From contig BNUX01000030.1 in the NCBI GenBank assembly GCA_025997675.1, forward strand, positions 1 to 30,182: a stretch of 30,182 bases of DNA. The letters are read 5' to 3'. Positions 1 to 7,920 of the stretch are shown here, in pieces (within the stretch, counting starts at the first letter, position 1; each line of letters starts with the position of its first letter). This stretch comes from Spirochaetia bacterium. Lineage in GTDB: Bacteria > Spirochaetota > Spirochaetia > Treponematales > Breznakiellaceae. The position numbers and the translations under genes were made by a program. The notes beneath the pieces are model-generated. The model made no database searches. It was not told where the DNA came from and was given only the letters and a program-made list of their open reading frames with translations.

Positions 1-103
1 GGTCCGGCCCATTACCCAGAAAGAGTTTTTCCATGGGGGAGGCTTCCGAGAAGCGGTTCTATCTTAATGCCGGAGGCTTTTCGGGTAGGCTAGGTATATT
101 CAC

Positions 104-186
104 GCCGGCATGGTGGAATGGTAGACACGGTAGACTCAAAATCTACTGCCCGCGAGGGTGTAAGAGTTCAAGTCTCTTTGCCGGTA
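104..186 (+). tRNA. tRNA-Leu (anticodon CAA)
   Basis: Folds as a class II tRNA. The 7-bp acceptor stem is GCCGGCA (104-110) with TGCCGGT (179-185), the first pair being G-U, and the discriminator base is A186. The anticodon stem GTAGA/TCTAC closes loop CTCAAAA, giving anticodon CAA, which reads UUG leucine codons. A long variable arm (about 148-161) is typical of tRNA-Leu. The T stem AAGAG/CTCTT (162-166/174-178) encloses TTCAAGT. The terminal CCA is not encoded. The next gene's ribosome-binding site starts within a few bases of the 3' end, so the tRNA and that small CDS may share a transcript. Confidence 0.93.
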
Positions 187-200
187 AATGGAGGCGCATT

Positions 201-515
201 ATGATGGAAAACCTTGGTATTATGTGCGGTGTCATTCTGGGCCTCTTCGGGTCTGTTTTCTCGGTTGTCCAGTTTTTTTCCCAGCGGCAACAGGCCGTAA
301 GGGACAGGGAGCAGGCCGCAAAGGACAGGGAGCAGGCCGCAGAGCAAGCTGCAAAGGAAGCCGCAAGGCAAGAACTGAGAGACCGTTTGAATTTTCTTAT
401 GCAGGTGATTATTGATAAAGATATACCCCGTGAATCCCGTCGGCCCTTTTTTGACGAGTATATAGCCAAGGGCGGCAATGGGACGGTTATCAAATTCTGG
501 CTGGAAGACAAGTAA
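201..515 (+). CDS. Small membrane-anchored coiled-coil protein, unknown function
   Basis: A 104-residue protein. Translation could be extended upstream in frame to position 33, but that would run through the tRNA. The ATG at 201 has a good ribosome-binding site (GGAGG at 190-194), so it is preferred. Residues about 5-26 form one hydrophobic segment (GVILGLFGSVFSVVQFF), probably an N-terminal membrane anchor. A charged Gln/Ala/Glu/Arg-rich helix follows (about 28-60), predicted as coiled coil. A more globular tail of about 40 residues ends near KFWLEDK. The helix contains a 21-bp direct DNA repeat that duplicates the heptad DREQAAK. I do not recognise the family. It converges on the efflux operon and has a hairpin just downstream. 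Confidence 0.72.
   Translation: MMENLGIMCGVILGLFGSVFSVVQFFSQRQQAVRDREQAAKDREQAAEQAAKEAARQELRDRLNFLMQVIIDKDIPRESRRPFFDEYIAKGGNGTVIKFWLEDK
302..341 (+). repeat. 21-bp in-frame direct repeat, two copies
   Basis: The 19-bp string GGACAGGGAGCAGGCCGCA occurs at 302-320 and again at 323-341, a 21-bp period. It encodes two copies of the heptad in the coiled-coil helix of the small protein. The seven-codon unit preserves frame and helical register, so copy-number change would lengthen the coiled coil by whole heptads. Confidence 0.8.
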
Positions 516-538
516 CGACGTCAGCCCAAGCAAACATA

Positions 539-574
539 GGGGGAGCCCCGTTCTTTCTACCGACAGGCCCCCCC
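539..574. terminator. GC-rich hairpin between convergent genes, possible terminator
   Basis: GGGGGAGCCC (539-548) can pair with GGCCCCCCC (566-574). Read on the minus strand this gives a stem of about nine pairs including one G-U wobble, with a loop of about 17 nt. On the minus strand it is followed by a moderately T-rich stretch (TATGTTTGCTT). It lies 24-58 bases past the stop codons of two convergent genes (plus stop at 515, minus stop at 598). It probably ends the efflux operon and may act in both directions. There is no long U tract, so intrinsic activity is uncertain. Confidence 0.5.
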
Positions 575-597
575 GATAATGTTATCTGAGCATATCC

Positions 598-972
598 TTA
601 TTCCAAGGCCGCCAGTCCCGCCAGTCCTTCAATCCCCTCCGGTATCGGCTCAGGCTCAGGCTCCGCCGGGGCCGGCAGGGCGCCCTGTGACAGGGAAGAC
701 CGCAGGCCGAAGAGCTTGATACCTTCGTCAGGAAAACTTGCCTTAACGGTGGCAACCGCCCGCTCTATCCCCTGGGCTTCCGCTTCTTCACACCAGATTA
801 CCAGCACAAAGTTTTCCTCCGGCCAGATGGCGTCCCCCATCTTGGGGCCGGCATGGCCGACCCCCATGGCCACGGGATACCGGGTGTAGTACTGGCCCAC
901 CTGCTCTGCGGACAGGGCCTCAAGGATGTTCTCCTCCACCGAGTGGTTCGCGATTATTTCTATCCGGATCAT
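598..972 (-). CDS. PII-like protein associated with RND transporter (PG0541-like)
   Basis: A 124-residue protein. The N-terminal domain (about 1-95) starts MIRIEIIANHSVEENI and has the size and alternating strand-helix pattern of a PII/ferredoxin-like fold. It resembles the PG0541-type transporter-associated proteins that sit next to RND efflux genes in Bacteroidota and spirochaetes. From about residue 98 a Pro/Glu-rich tail (PAPAEPEPEPIPEG) leads to a short Gly/Ala/Leu end. Its start codon overlaps the RND stop by 4 bp (ATGA), implying coupled translation as the last gene of the efflux operon. A role as a small cytoplasmic modulator of the pump is inferred from context. The family assignment is from memory of sequence style, not a search. 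Confidence 0.7.
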   Translation of the reverse strand: MIRIEIIANHSVEENILEALSAEQVGQYYTRYPVAMGVGHAGPKMGDAIWPEENFVLVIWCEEAEAQGIERAVATVKASFPDEGIKLFGLRSSLSQGALPAPAEPEPEPIPEGIEGLAGLAALE

Positions 973-3900
973 ACCCCGGCCTCCTGGATCCTCGCCGCGC
1001 TCTGGGTTTTGGCCTTGGCCTGCTTCTTGGTCAGGCCCTGGGCAATCCGTTCCCGCCGCGCTTCCGCACGGGCATCCCGCTCATCCGAATGTTTGTTCAT
1101 GATGTGGTACACCGTGGGCATCAGAAAGAGGGTCATCAGGGTGCCGAAGGAAAGGCCCCCCAGTACGGTCTTGCCGATGGGGCCGGTCATTGCCGAACCT
1201 TCACCGGGGACAAATGCCATGGGGGCAAGCCCTAGTACGGTGGTCAGGGTGGTCATCAGGATGGGCCGGAGACGGTTCCGGGCGGCTTCCACGCAGGCTT
1301 CCTGTAGGCCGTAGCCCCGCTTGCGCAGCAGGTTGGTGTAGTCTACGAGGACGATACCGTTATTAACGATTACCCCGACGAGGACCAGCAGCCCCACCGC
1401 CGTCATGACGTTGAAGACCGTGCCGGTAACGAGATAAATTGCCACCACGCCGATAAGCGACAGGGGCAGGGTAAAGAGCACGATGAAGGGGTCCCGAAAG
1501 GATTCAAAGAGGCAGGCCATAACCCCGAATACCAGGAATATGGCTACCACCACTATCAGGAGGAACTTGGTCATCATCTCTATCATATCCGCGTTGCCCC
1601 CGCCGTACTCAATGATCACATCCTCGTCCGCAGGGATTGACCCCTGGACGAGGGCACGGACCTTGTCGTCCAGGTCGTTGAGCTTGGCGCCGGAGACGGC
1701 GGCGGCGGTAACATGGATTACCCGGCTCTGGTTTTCACGGCTGATAGACATGGGGCCCGTGCCTTCCTTATAGCCGGCAAAGTTGGAAAGCGCCATCCGG
1801 CCCCCCGCCATCTGGCTGTTCACAAAGATGTGGTCCAGCGCCGGCCTGGTACTCCGGTCCGCTTCCGCCAGAACCAGTACCACATCATAAGTGTTGCTGC
1901 CGTCCTTGTACTGGGTGGCGATGATGCCGTCCACTGCGGCCTTTATCTCGTTACCAATGGTGTAGGCGTTCAGCCCCATAGCGTAGATCCTATCCCGGTC
2001 AAGCTCTATCTCTATTTGCGGCATCCCGTCCTTGAGACTCACCTGGGGTTCCTTTACTTCGGGAACGTGGTCGGTCAGGATCTGGGCTATCTGTTCCGCG
2101 ATAGCCTTGCCCTTCACCAGGTCTTCGGTACGGAGGGTAATGTCCACCGCGCTGCTGCTGCCGCCCATGCCCCCAAAACCGCCTGAAGAGAAATTAAAGG
2201 CGACCCCGGGGAAATCGTTGAAGTGCTTCCGCAGCTTGGCCTTGACCTCCTCGGCGGTGTCTATCCGTTCCTCGTATTTCAGGAGATTGATACGCAGGGA
2301 TCCTGAGTTACTGGAGGAACTACTGAACAGATTGCCCCCCCCGGCGTTCAGGACGATCCGGTCATACCCCTTCACTTCCTGCTTCACAATCTCCTCAAGC
2401 CGGCGCAGGGCAGCCTCGGTGTCCGCCAGGGGGCTTCCCATGGGCAGGGTGGCGGTGATGTTCACATTATCCGCCTCCTCTTCGGGCATGAATACCCAGC
2501 CGATTCTTGGGACCATGAAGATGCTTCCCACCAGAAGCAGCACCAGGAAGATTATCACGATGGCCTTGTGCCGCAGTACCCGGTCCACCGCTTTGGCGTA
2601 GGCATTATCAAGGGCGTTGAGCGCGTTGGCAAAGGCATTATCAATGGGAATGAGGAGTTTACTTTTTAAGGGTTTCTGCCGCCGGGTTACCAGCGGGAAG
2701 TAATGGCTGCCAAGCACCGGTACGAGGAATATTGCCACGAAAAGGGAAGCGGTCAGGGATATTACCACCGTAAAGGCCAGCCCGGCAAACATTTCCCCCG
2801 CCATTTCCAACAGCCCCTGGAACATGACCAAGGGCGCAAATACGCAGATGGTGGTCAGGGTGGATGCGGTAATAGCGACAACCATTTCCGAGGTACCGAT
2901 AATAGCGGCGGGCTTGAGCTTGGCCCCCTTTTCCCGGTAATGGACGATATTCTCCAATATAACTACCGAGTTATCCACCAGCATACCGATCCCCAGAACC
3001 AGCCCCGCCATGGTCATCAGGTTCAGGGTAAGGCCGCAGAAGTACATCAGCATGATGGTGATGACAATGGACACCGGAATACTGATGCCGATAATCAGGG
3101 TCGGTTTAATGGACCGGAGGAATAGGAACAGCACAATCACCGCCAGGACCGCCCCGGACAAGGCGCTGTTGGTTACCTGGTTCAGGGAATTTTCTATCTC
3201 ATCCGTATTGTTGAAGGTTTCCAGTATCTTGATATCCTGAGGGATCTCACGGGCTATCCGGGTAATCCGCTTCCGCAAGTCCTTCGCGGTCTGCACCGAA
3301 TTCTTCCCGCTCTGCTTCTGAATCATGAGCATCACCGAAGGCTGCCCGTTCACAAATACGGCGGATGTCTGATCCTTGAAGCCTTCAAAGACATCGGCGA
3401 TGTCCCGGAGGTATATGTTGCGGGGGAGTTCCGCCTGGCCGTTCACCAAGCCGCCGCCTTTATAGGAAATCACCGTATTCCTGATCTGTTCCAGGGAGGT
3501 GTATTCCCCCATGGTGGTGAGGATGTAGTTCATCCCCCCTTCGGTGATAGACCCGGCGGATATTTGCGCATTGTTCCCCGCCAGCATTTGTTGGATCTGG
3601 GTTACGGTGAGGCCGTAGGCCTCAAGCCGGTTCTGGGCCACCTCCACCCGGATGACCTTCTCCCGCCCGCCGTTTACCGATGCGGAGGCAACCCCGGGTG
3701 TCTGCTCGATCCGGGGAATAATGGTATCCTCGGCGATTTGCCGTAGTTCCTCCGGCGACCGGTTTCCCGTTACCTGTAAGCCCATGATGGGCATCATGGA
3801 GGGGTCAAGTTTGAAGATCATCGGAGAATCCGCCCCCTCGGGCAGATAGCGCCTGACCCGTTCCAGGGCGTCCCGGATAGAGTTGGCGGCGTCCGCAAGG

Positions 3901-4199
3901 TCCGTCCCGTAGTTAAACTCCAGCATTATCATGCTGGAACCCTTGGAGGAGGTTGAGGTCAGTTTTTTCAGGGCGGACACGCTGGAAAGGGCCGACTCCA
4001 GGTTACGGGTTACGCTGCGTTCCACTTCTTCAGGACCGGCCCCGGTATAGGAGGTCAACACCACCACATAGGGAGGGTTTATTTCGGGAAGCAGATCAAT
4101 GGGCATACTCGTAAGGGCAAAGATCCCTAAGCCGATGAGGAGCGCAAAAATAATAAAAAAGGTTGTCGGTCGGCCGACCGCTGTTTTAGCAAAACTCAT
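969..4199 (-). CDS. RND-family efflux pump, inner-membrane permease subunit
   Basis: A 1076-residue protein, the usual length for AcrB/MexB-like HAE1 transporters. The N-terminus shows the family opening: TM1, then SMPIDLLPEINPPYVVV and GAGPEEVERSVT. Two homologous halves each carry a large periplasmic region and a bundle of membrane helices. TM4 contains GIGMLVDNSVVILEN with Asp409, which matches AcrB Asp407, but the next residue is Asn410 rather than Asp. TM10 has VNNG at 945-948, with Asn946 where AcrB has Lys940. The following RLRPILMTT motif is retained. It should export amphiphilic substrates from inner membrane or periplasm using the proton gradient. The start has AGGGGG upstream. It lies 9 bp after the adaptor gene and overlaps the PII-like gene by 4 bp. 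Confidence 0.93.
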   Translation of the reverse strand: MSFAKTAVGRPTTFFIIFALLIGLGIFALTSMPIDLLPEINPPYVVVLTSYTGAGPEEVERSVTRNLESALSSVSALKKLTSTSSKGSSMIMLEFNYGTDLADAANSIRDALERVRRYLPEGADSPMIFKLDPSMMPIMGLQVTGNRSPEELRQIAEDTIIPRIEQTPGVASASVNGGREKVIRVEVAQNRLEAYGLTVTQIQQMLAGNNAQISAGSITEGGMNYILTTMGEYTSLEQIRNTVISYKGGGLVNGQAELPRNIYLRDIADVFEGFKDQTSAVFVNGQPSVMLMIQKQSGKNSVQTAKDLRKRITRIAREIPQDIKILETFNNTDEIENSLNQVTNSALSGAVLAVIVLFLFLRSIKPTLIIGISIPVSIVITIMLMYFCGLTLNLMTMAGLVLGIGMLVDNSVVILENIVHYREKGAKLKPAAIIGTSEMVVAITASTLTTICVFAPLVMFQGLLEMAGEMFAGLAFTVVISLTASLFVAIFLVPVLGSHYFPLVTRRQKPLKSKLLIPIDNAFANALNALDNAYAKAVDRVLRHKAIVIIFLVLLLVGSIFMVPRIGWVFMPEEEADNVNITATLPMGSPLADTEAALRRLEEIVKQEVKGYDRIVLNAGGGNLFSSSSSNSGSLRINLLKYEERIDTAEEVKAKLRKHFNDFPGVAFNFSSGGFGGMGGSSSAVDITLRTEDLVKGKAIAEQIAQILTDHVPEVKEPQVSLKDGMPQIEIELDRDRIYAMGLNAYTIGNEIKAAVDGIIATQYKDGSNTYDVVLVLAEADRSTRPALDHIFVNSQMAGGRMALSNFAGYKEGTGPMSISRENQSRVIHVTAAAVSGAKLNDLDDKVRALVQGSIPADEDVIIEYGGGNADMIEMMTKFLLIVVVAIFLVFGVMACLFESFRDPFIVLFTLPLSLIGVVAIYLVTGTVFNVMTAVGLLVLVGVIVNNGIVLVDYTNLLRKRGYGLQEACVEAARNRLRPILMTTLTTVLGLAPMAFVPGEGSAMTGPIGKTVLGGLSFGTLMTLFLMPTVYHIMNKHSDERDARAEARRERIAQGLTKKQAKAKTQSAARIQEAGV

Positions 4200-4208
4200 A
4201 TATCCCCC

Positions 4209-5180
4209 TTAGTTTGCAACGCCGGTAGGGCCTGAGCCCAGGGGCGCAACTTGTTCTATCACGTTGATCCGTGACCCATCTTCCAGGTGGTTTTGGCCTT
4301 TGAGGATAATTTCCTGATTGGGATTAAGCCCCGCCAACACTTCCAGCACCCCGTCCACCAGAACGCCGGGTGTTATCACCTGTTTCCTGGCGATACGGAA
4401 CGCCGGGTCTCTCGTATCCGTGGCCACGGTAAACACATAGCTTTCATCAAACCGCTGGATCATGGCGCCGCCGGGTATCTTCACAATATCGTTTTTCTCG
4501 TCGGTGATGATCCGCACCTTGGCGAACATTCCCGCCTTGAGTTTAGAGCCGGGGTTCTCCACATTGACCCGCACCTCCATGGTCCGGGACGCGGCGTCCA
4601 CGGTCGGGGAAATCTCCGTAATACTACCGCGGAATATTTCCCCCGGCCATGCGTCCAGGGTAATCTGGCAGGGCTGCCGCAGGGCTATTTTGGAAATGAA
4701 CCGTTCCGCCACGTAGAGCTTTATCTCCAAGGCGTTCCCCCCGGCGATTCTGGCAAGGGGCACCGCCTGGCTGACGGTCATCCCCACCTGTGCGGGCAGT
4801 GATGTTACGGTTCCCGAAATAGGCGCACGGGCTATGTTGGCCTGGTAGGTCATCCCCGGCTTACTGGGGTCCACCGCCGCAATGGGATCGTTCCGGGCGA
4901 CATAGTCCCCGACGGAAACATAGACACGGGTTATCTTCCCTGCGGCGTCCGAATAGGTGTCCACCGAGGTGCCGGACACGATGTCCCCGGAAAGGGCCAG
5001 GTAATCCAGTATCTGCCCCTGGACCGCCAGGGTGGTATTCACCGCGAACACCGGAATCGCCGGGGCGTCACCGCCGGCCCCGCCGCCCGGGCCGGCCTGG
5101 TTAGCCTTGCCCTTGCTGCAGCCCGGAAAACTCACTACTACAATAACTGCCGCTATGGCGCTTAGTATCACCTTTTTCAT
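4209..5180 (-). CDS. RND efflux periplasmic adaptor (membrane fusion lipoprotein)
   Basis: A 323-residue protein. An N-terminal lipoprotein signal (MKKVILSAIAAVIVVVSFPGC) places the lipidated cysteine at Cys21, so it should be anchored in a membrane facing the periplasm. A Gly-rich linker follows. The barrel-sandwich/lipoyl hybrid is recognisable from VYVSVGDYVARNDPI (about 90) through ARAPISGTVTSLPAQVGM (about 115-140). Beta-barrel and membrane-proximal domains follow (RGSITEISPTVDAASRTMEVRV and ILKGQNHLEDGSRINV). It is short for the family because the alpha-hairpin is minimal, as in many non-proteobacterial adaptors. It bridges the RND pump and TolC-like channel encoded on either side. Its start overlaps the stop of the outer-membrane gene by 4 bp. 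Confidence 0.92.
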   Translation of the reverse strand: MKKVILSAIAAVIVVVSFPGCSKGKANQAGPGGGAGGDAPAIPVFAVNTTLAVQGQILDYLALSGDIVSGTSVDTYSDAAGKITRVYVSVGDYVARNDPIAAVDPSKPGMTYQANIARAPISGTVTSLPAQVGMTVSQAVPLARIAGGNALEIKLYVAERFISKIALRQPCQITLDAWPGEIFRGSITEISPTVDAASRTMEVRVNVENPGSKLKAGMFAKVRIITDEKNDIVKIPGGAMIQRFDESYVFTVATDTRDPAFRIARKQVITPGVLVDGVLEVLAGLNPNQEIILKGQNHLEDGSRINVIEQVAPLGSGPTGVAN

Positions 5181-6556
5181 TTCGTTCCCCCGTTACTCAG
5201 GGTACCGAAGGGAACCCCGATGGAATATTCCAGGTCAATAAGACCTTTAAGATAATCAAACTGATTTGATAACATCGCCAGCCTGGACTGATTCCGGGCC
5301 AGATCCGCGTTTTGCACCGAAAGGAATTCCTGGAGCCCCGCCCGGTAGGCCTCTTCGGTCAGCCGGTATGACCGATCCGCTAAGGCTACGGTCTGGGCCA
5401 GGGTTTCTGCGGAGATCTGCATCCGTTGTAGACTTAAGACCGTTTGGTAGATTTCAATTTCGGAGCCCTGAACCATCTGAGCCAACCCTATACTGGCAGT
5501 TTTGATGTTGTTGTCAAAATCCTTCAGCCCCTGCCCTTGCTTCGTAAAGGGAAAAAGACTGTTCAGGTTCATACCCAGAGTAATAGAAAAGGTAGCGTTA
5601 TCGTGCCCATTCCATTTGTCTTTATCATCCATATTATCCCAGAGCCCCAAAAATGCGGGGGAATAACCAAAGTCAAGCCTGAGATAGGGTGTACGGGCTT
5701 GCAGGGCCTGGGCTTTCCGTTGGCTGGTAAGCGTAAGTAACTGCTGCCGTAACTCCATAATCTCCGGCTTTCCATTCGCCGCCTTGGAGATGAGATTCCG
5801 CACATCCAGGGAAATATAATTGAGATCCCCCGTTACGGGTACAAGCTCAAACTGGGTATCTAATTCCAAGCCAAGGTTCATAGCAAAGCTGGCCATAGCC
5901 AGTTTCAAGCCGGTTTCCGCCTGATCGATTTCAGGCTTCATATTGTCCCGGTTAACCTGTGCTTGAAGCAGGGTAAGCTCGGGGGCAAGCCCGTTACGAT
6001 AATTTGCCTGTGCCATAGTAACCTGCCGTTCCGCGTTAGCATAACTTTCCCGCTGAACAGCGATATTCTCCTGGGCAAGGAGGACAGTATAGTAGTCCTT
6101 CCGTATTTGCTGCTCCATCTTCGCTTGGGCCATCGCATAGGTGAGGAGACCGGTCTGGTAGTCCAACTTAATGCTCCGTATCCCCTCTATCAGCGCAAAG
6201 GTGAAGTTCCAGGACACTGCCGCATTCCCGCTGAAGGTCCATTGCGGGGAGCCGCCCATGGAGATTGGACCTGAAGGGAGACCAAGGTCTATTTCCGTAC
6301 CCTTCGGCTCCTTCGTATTCCCGGCCAGGGTCCCCCGCACATCCAACTCCGGCAGGAACTGATTCCACACCAGGTCGGACTTCCGCTTTTTGGTATCCAG
6401 GGCTACCCGCGAAGATTCCAGGCTGAGGTTGTTTTTGATAGCCAGATCAACCGCCTCATCCGGGGTGATACGCCGGACCACAGGACTTTCACTCGCCTGT
6501 CCAAAGGCCGTTGCGGCGCAGAGGATGCAGACAAGAACCAAACAGAGATGCTTCAT
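5177..6556 (-). CDS. TolC-family outer-membrane efflux channel
   Basis: A 459-residue protein with a Sec signal peptide (about 1-20, ending near CAATAFGQA). The mature part has the duplicated TolC architecture. Each half has long helices rich in Gln, Ala and Leu (for example RKDYYTVLLAQENIAVQRESYANAERQ near 155-180 and LAQTVALADRSYRLTEEAYRAG near 390-415) and strand segments for the outer-membrane barrel. The family signature of a first helix after ITPDEAVDLAIKNN is present. It forms the exit duct of the tripartite pump encoded by this and the next two genes. The start has AAGGAG seven bases upstream. It is the first structural gene after tetR, 118 bp downstream. Confidence 0.92.
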   Translation of the reverse strand: MKHLCLVLVCILCAATAFGQASESPVVRRITPDEAVDLAIKNNLSLESSRVALDTKKRKSDLVWNQFLPELDVRGTLAGNTKEPKGTEIDLGLPSGPISMGGSPQWTFSGNAAVSWNFTFALIEGIRSIKLDYQTGLLTYAMAQAKMEQQIRKDYYTVLLAQENIAVQRESYANAERQVTMAQANYRNGLAPELTLLQAQVNRDNMKPEIDQAETGLKLAMASFAMNLGLELDTQFELVPVTGDLNYISLDVRNLISKAANGKPEIMELRQQLLTLTSQRKAQALQARTPYLRLDFGYSPAFLGLWDNMDDKDKWNGHDNATFSITLGMNLNSLFPFTKQGQGLKDFDNNIKTASIGLAQMVQGSEIEIYQTVLSLQRMQISAETLAQTVALADRSYRLTEEAYRAGLQEFLSVQNADLARNQSRLAMLSNQFDYLKGLIDLEYSIGVPFGTLSNGGTK

Positions 6557-6674
6557 TGTAAAACTCCTTCTCTATTGGCCGGGGAAACGTGTCCAAGCAC
6601 CGAATCCCCGTACCAACCATGTATTTTAGGCCCGCATACTGCGCGGCCTTTTACGGCTTCCTGCCGTTTATGTA

Positions 6675-7832
6675 TTACCATCCCTCTATCCCCAGAACAA
6701 TAAACCTATACAAAATCCGAAAACTTTCGTTAGACACCTCCGAAAAGGACGTTCCCTCGGGTCGCCGCATTAGGATATTGACGATGAGAAAGAGTACCCA
6801 TTGAGCCAGGGTTTCTCCGGTTAAGAAACCCCCGGGTTCCTTCAACTCGATATTCGCAAAGATCCGGTAAATCCGGGAGGGAGGTGCATGGATCCCCAGG
6901 TCCAGCCGCCGGGTCCGCACCCAGTCCAGGGCGATAAGTATCTCCGACCGGGAGCGCAGGTAATTGGCGATGGCTGCCATTGCCAGATAAAACTGTTCAG
7001 CAGGAAGCCCCGAACGGCTTGCCCCCAGCTCCGCGTAATCCACTATCCGGTTAAACTCGGTGATGAACATCTGCCCCAGCATATCCGCCTTGTTCTTGAA
7101 GTGGGCGTAGAGGCTGCTCTTGGAAAGCCCCGAATGGTGGGCGACCATTTCCATGGAGGCATTCCAGGGCCCCGCCTCGGCCACGGCGGAGGCCACCGCC
7201 TTAAGCAGCGCCTCGTTCTCCCCCTCCGGCGGCATGGGGTAGGTCCCGGTTTTTTCCAGGGCCTCAAAGTCCAGGGCATCCACCAGCGTTTTATCAAACC
7301 CCAGGCCGTGGGAAATAACCCCCTCTATAAAGGAAAGAAACCGCTGGATTTCCTCCTCCCCCGTGCAGGGCCCAAGCCTGCCTTTGTGGAACAGGGTAAC
7401 CAGAAAAAATATGGCGGTAGTGATAAGCCGGGCCTGGCTGGGGTACGCATCCCCCCGGTCAAGGAAAGACCAGTGCTGCTCCAGGAGGTCCTTATCCCGT
7501 TTTTCATCGCCATAGACCTCTACCAGGGAAAAAAGGAAGAGATACTTATGCCGGGCGTGATATTCGGCCAGATTCCGGGCCATAAGGAGGATCCCCTGGT
7601 TATTATCCCGGCTTTCCACCGCCTTTTCGTAACTTGCCTTCATAAAGCCCATGTAATGGTCGCAATAATAGACGTACATTCCCTCCAGCAAATCATCCTT
7701 GTTCTTAAAATGCCGGTACAGGGCCGGTTTAGTGACCCCAAGGGCTTGCGCAATCTGAGAAAGGCTGGTAGTTTTAAACAGTTCCCGGCCCCAGACCTGG
7801 AATGCTGCCTCTATAATGTCTGTCTTGTTCAT
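6675..7832 (-). CDS. Double TetR-domain transcriptional regulator
   Basis: A 385-residue protein, about twice the usual TetR length (190-220). Two complete TetR-like units lie in tandem. The first helix-turn-helix is at about 22-49 (TSLSQIAQALGVTKPALYRHFKNKDDLL) and the second at about 225-252, with its own YAHFKNKADML ending. Each is followed by a helical ligand-binding-type region. The gene lies directly upstream of the tolC-adaptor-RND genes on the same strand, so local control of the pump is likely. AAGGA lies upstream of the ATG at 7832. A TetR-style dyad sits just before the gene, suggesting autoregulation. With two DNA-binding domains in one chain, the protein could work as a monomer with internal pseudo-symmetry. 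Confidence 0.9.
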   Translation of the reverse strand: MNKTDIIEAAFQVWGRELFKTTSLSQIAQALGVTKPALYRHFKNKDDLLEGMYVYYCDHYMGFMKASYEKAVESRDNNQGILLMARNLAEYHARHKYLFLFSLVEVYGDEKRDKDLLEQHWSFLDRGDAYPSQARLITTAIFFLVTLFHKGRLGPCTGEEEIQRFLSFIEGVISHGLGFDKTLVDALDFEALEKTGTYPMPPEGENEALLKAVASAVAEAGPWNASMEMVAHHSGLSKSSLYAHFKNKADMLGQMFITEFNRIVDYAELGASRSGLPAEQFYLAMAAIANYLRSRSEILIALDWVRTRRLDLGIHAPPSRIYRIFANIELKEPGGFLTGETLAQWVLFLIVNILMRRPEGTSFSEVSNESFRILYRFIVLGIEGW

Positions 7833-7846
7833 AATCCTTGCCGTAA

Positions 7847-7866
7847 GTTACCGAACGGTCGTTAAC
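7847..7866. promoter_or_regulatory. Putative TetR-type operator
   Basis: The 20-bp stretch GTTACCGAACGGTCGTTAAC matches its own reverse complement at 16 of 20 positions. Its TTAcCGA...TCGtTAA form is typical of operators bound by efflux-linked TetR regulators. It begins 15 bp upstream of the tetR start and covers the expected transcription start of the promoter proposed at 7871-7899. This fits negative autoregulation. Whether the same protein also represses the pump genes cannot be read from the sequence. Confidence 0.55.
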
Positions 7867-7870
7867 ATAT

Positions 7871-7899
7871 ACAATAACAATTCCTGCGCAAAAAGGCAA
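7871..7899 (-). promoter_or_regulatory. Possible tetR promoter
   Basis: Read on the minus strand, TTGCCT (7894-7899) and TATTGT (7871-7876) are separated by 17 bp, each matching the sigma-70 consensus at 4 of 6 positions. Transcription would begin near 7864, inside the TetR-type dyad. Other -10-like strings lie nearby, so the exact promoter is uncertain. Confidence 0.35.
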
Positions 7900-7920
7900 C
7901 AGGTTTTGGCAAATATTTAA

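Noticed and set aside
95..100. TATATT as the tRNA promoter -10
   Set aside because: It lies only three bases before the mature tRNA, so transcription would begin inside it, and no -35 is found at the right distance.
33..200. In-frame upstream extension of the small coiled-coil protein
   Set aside because: It would translate through the whole tRNA-Leu gene. The ATG at 201 has a proper ribosome-binding site.
6629..6667. Two small hairpins between tetR and tolC as a terminator
   Set aside because: GGCCCGC/GCGCGGCC needs a bulge, and ACGGC/GCCGT has only five pairs. On the minus strand neither is followed by a T run; it is A-rich instead. A -10-like TAAAAT (6623-6628) lacks a convincing -35.
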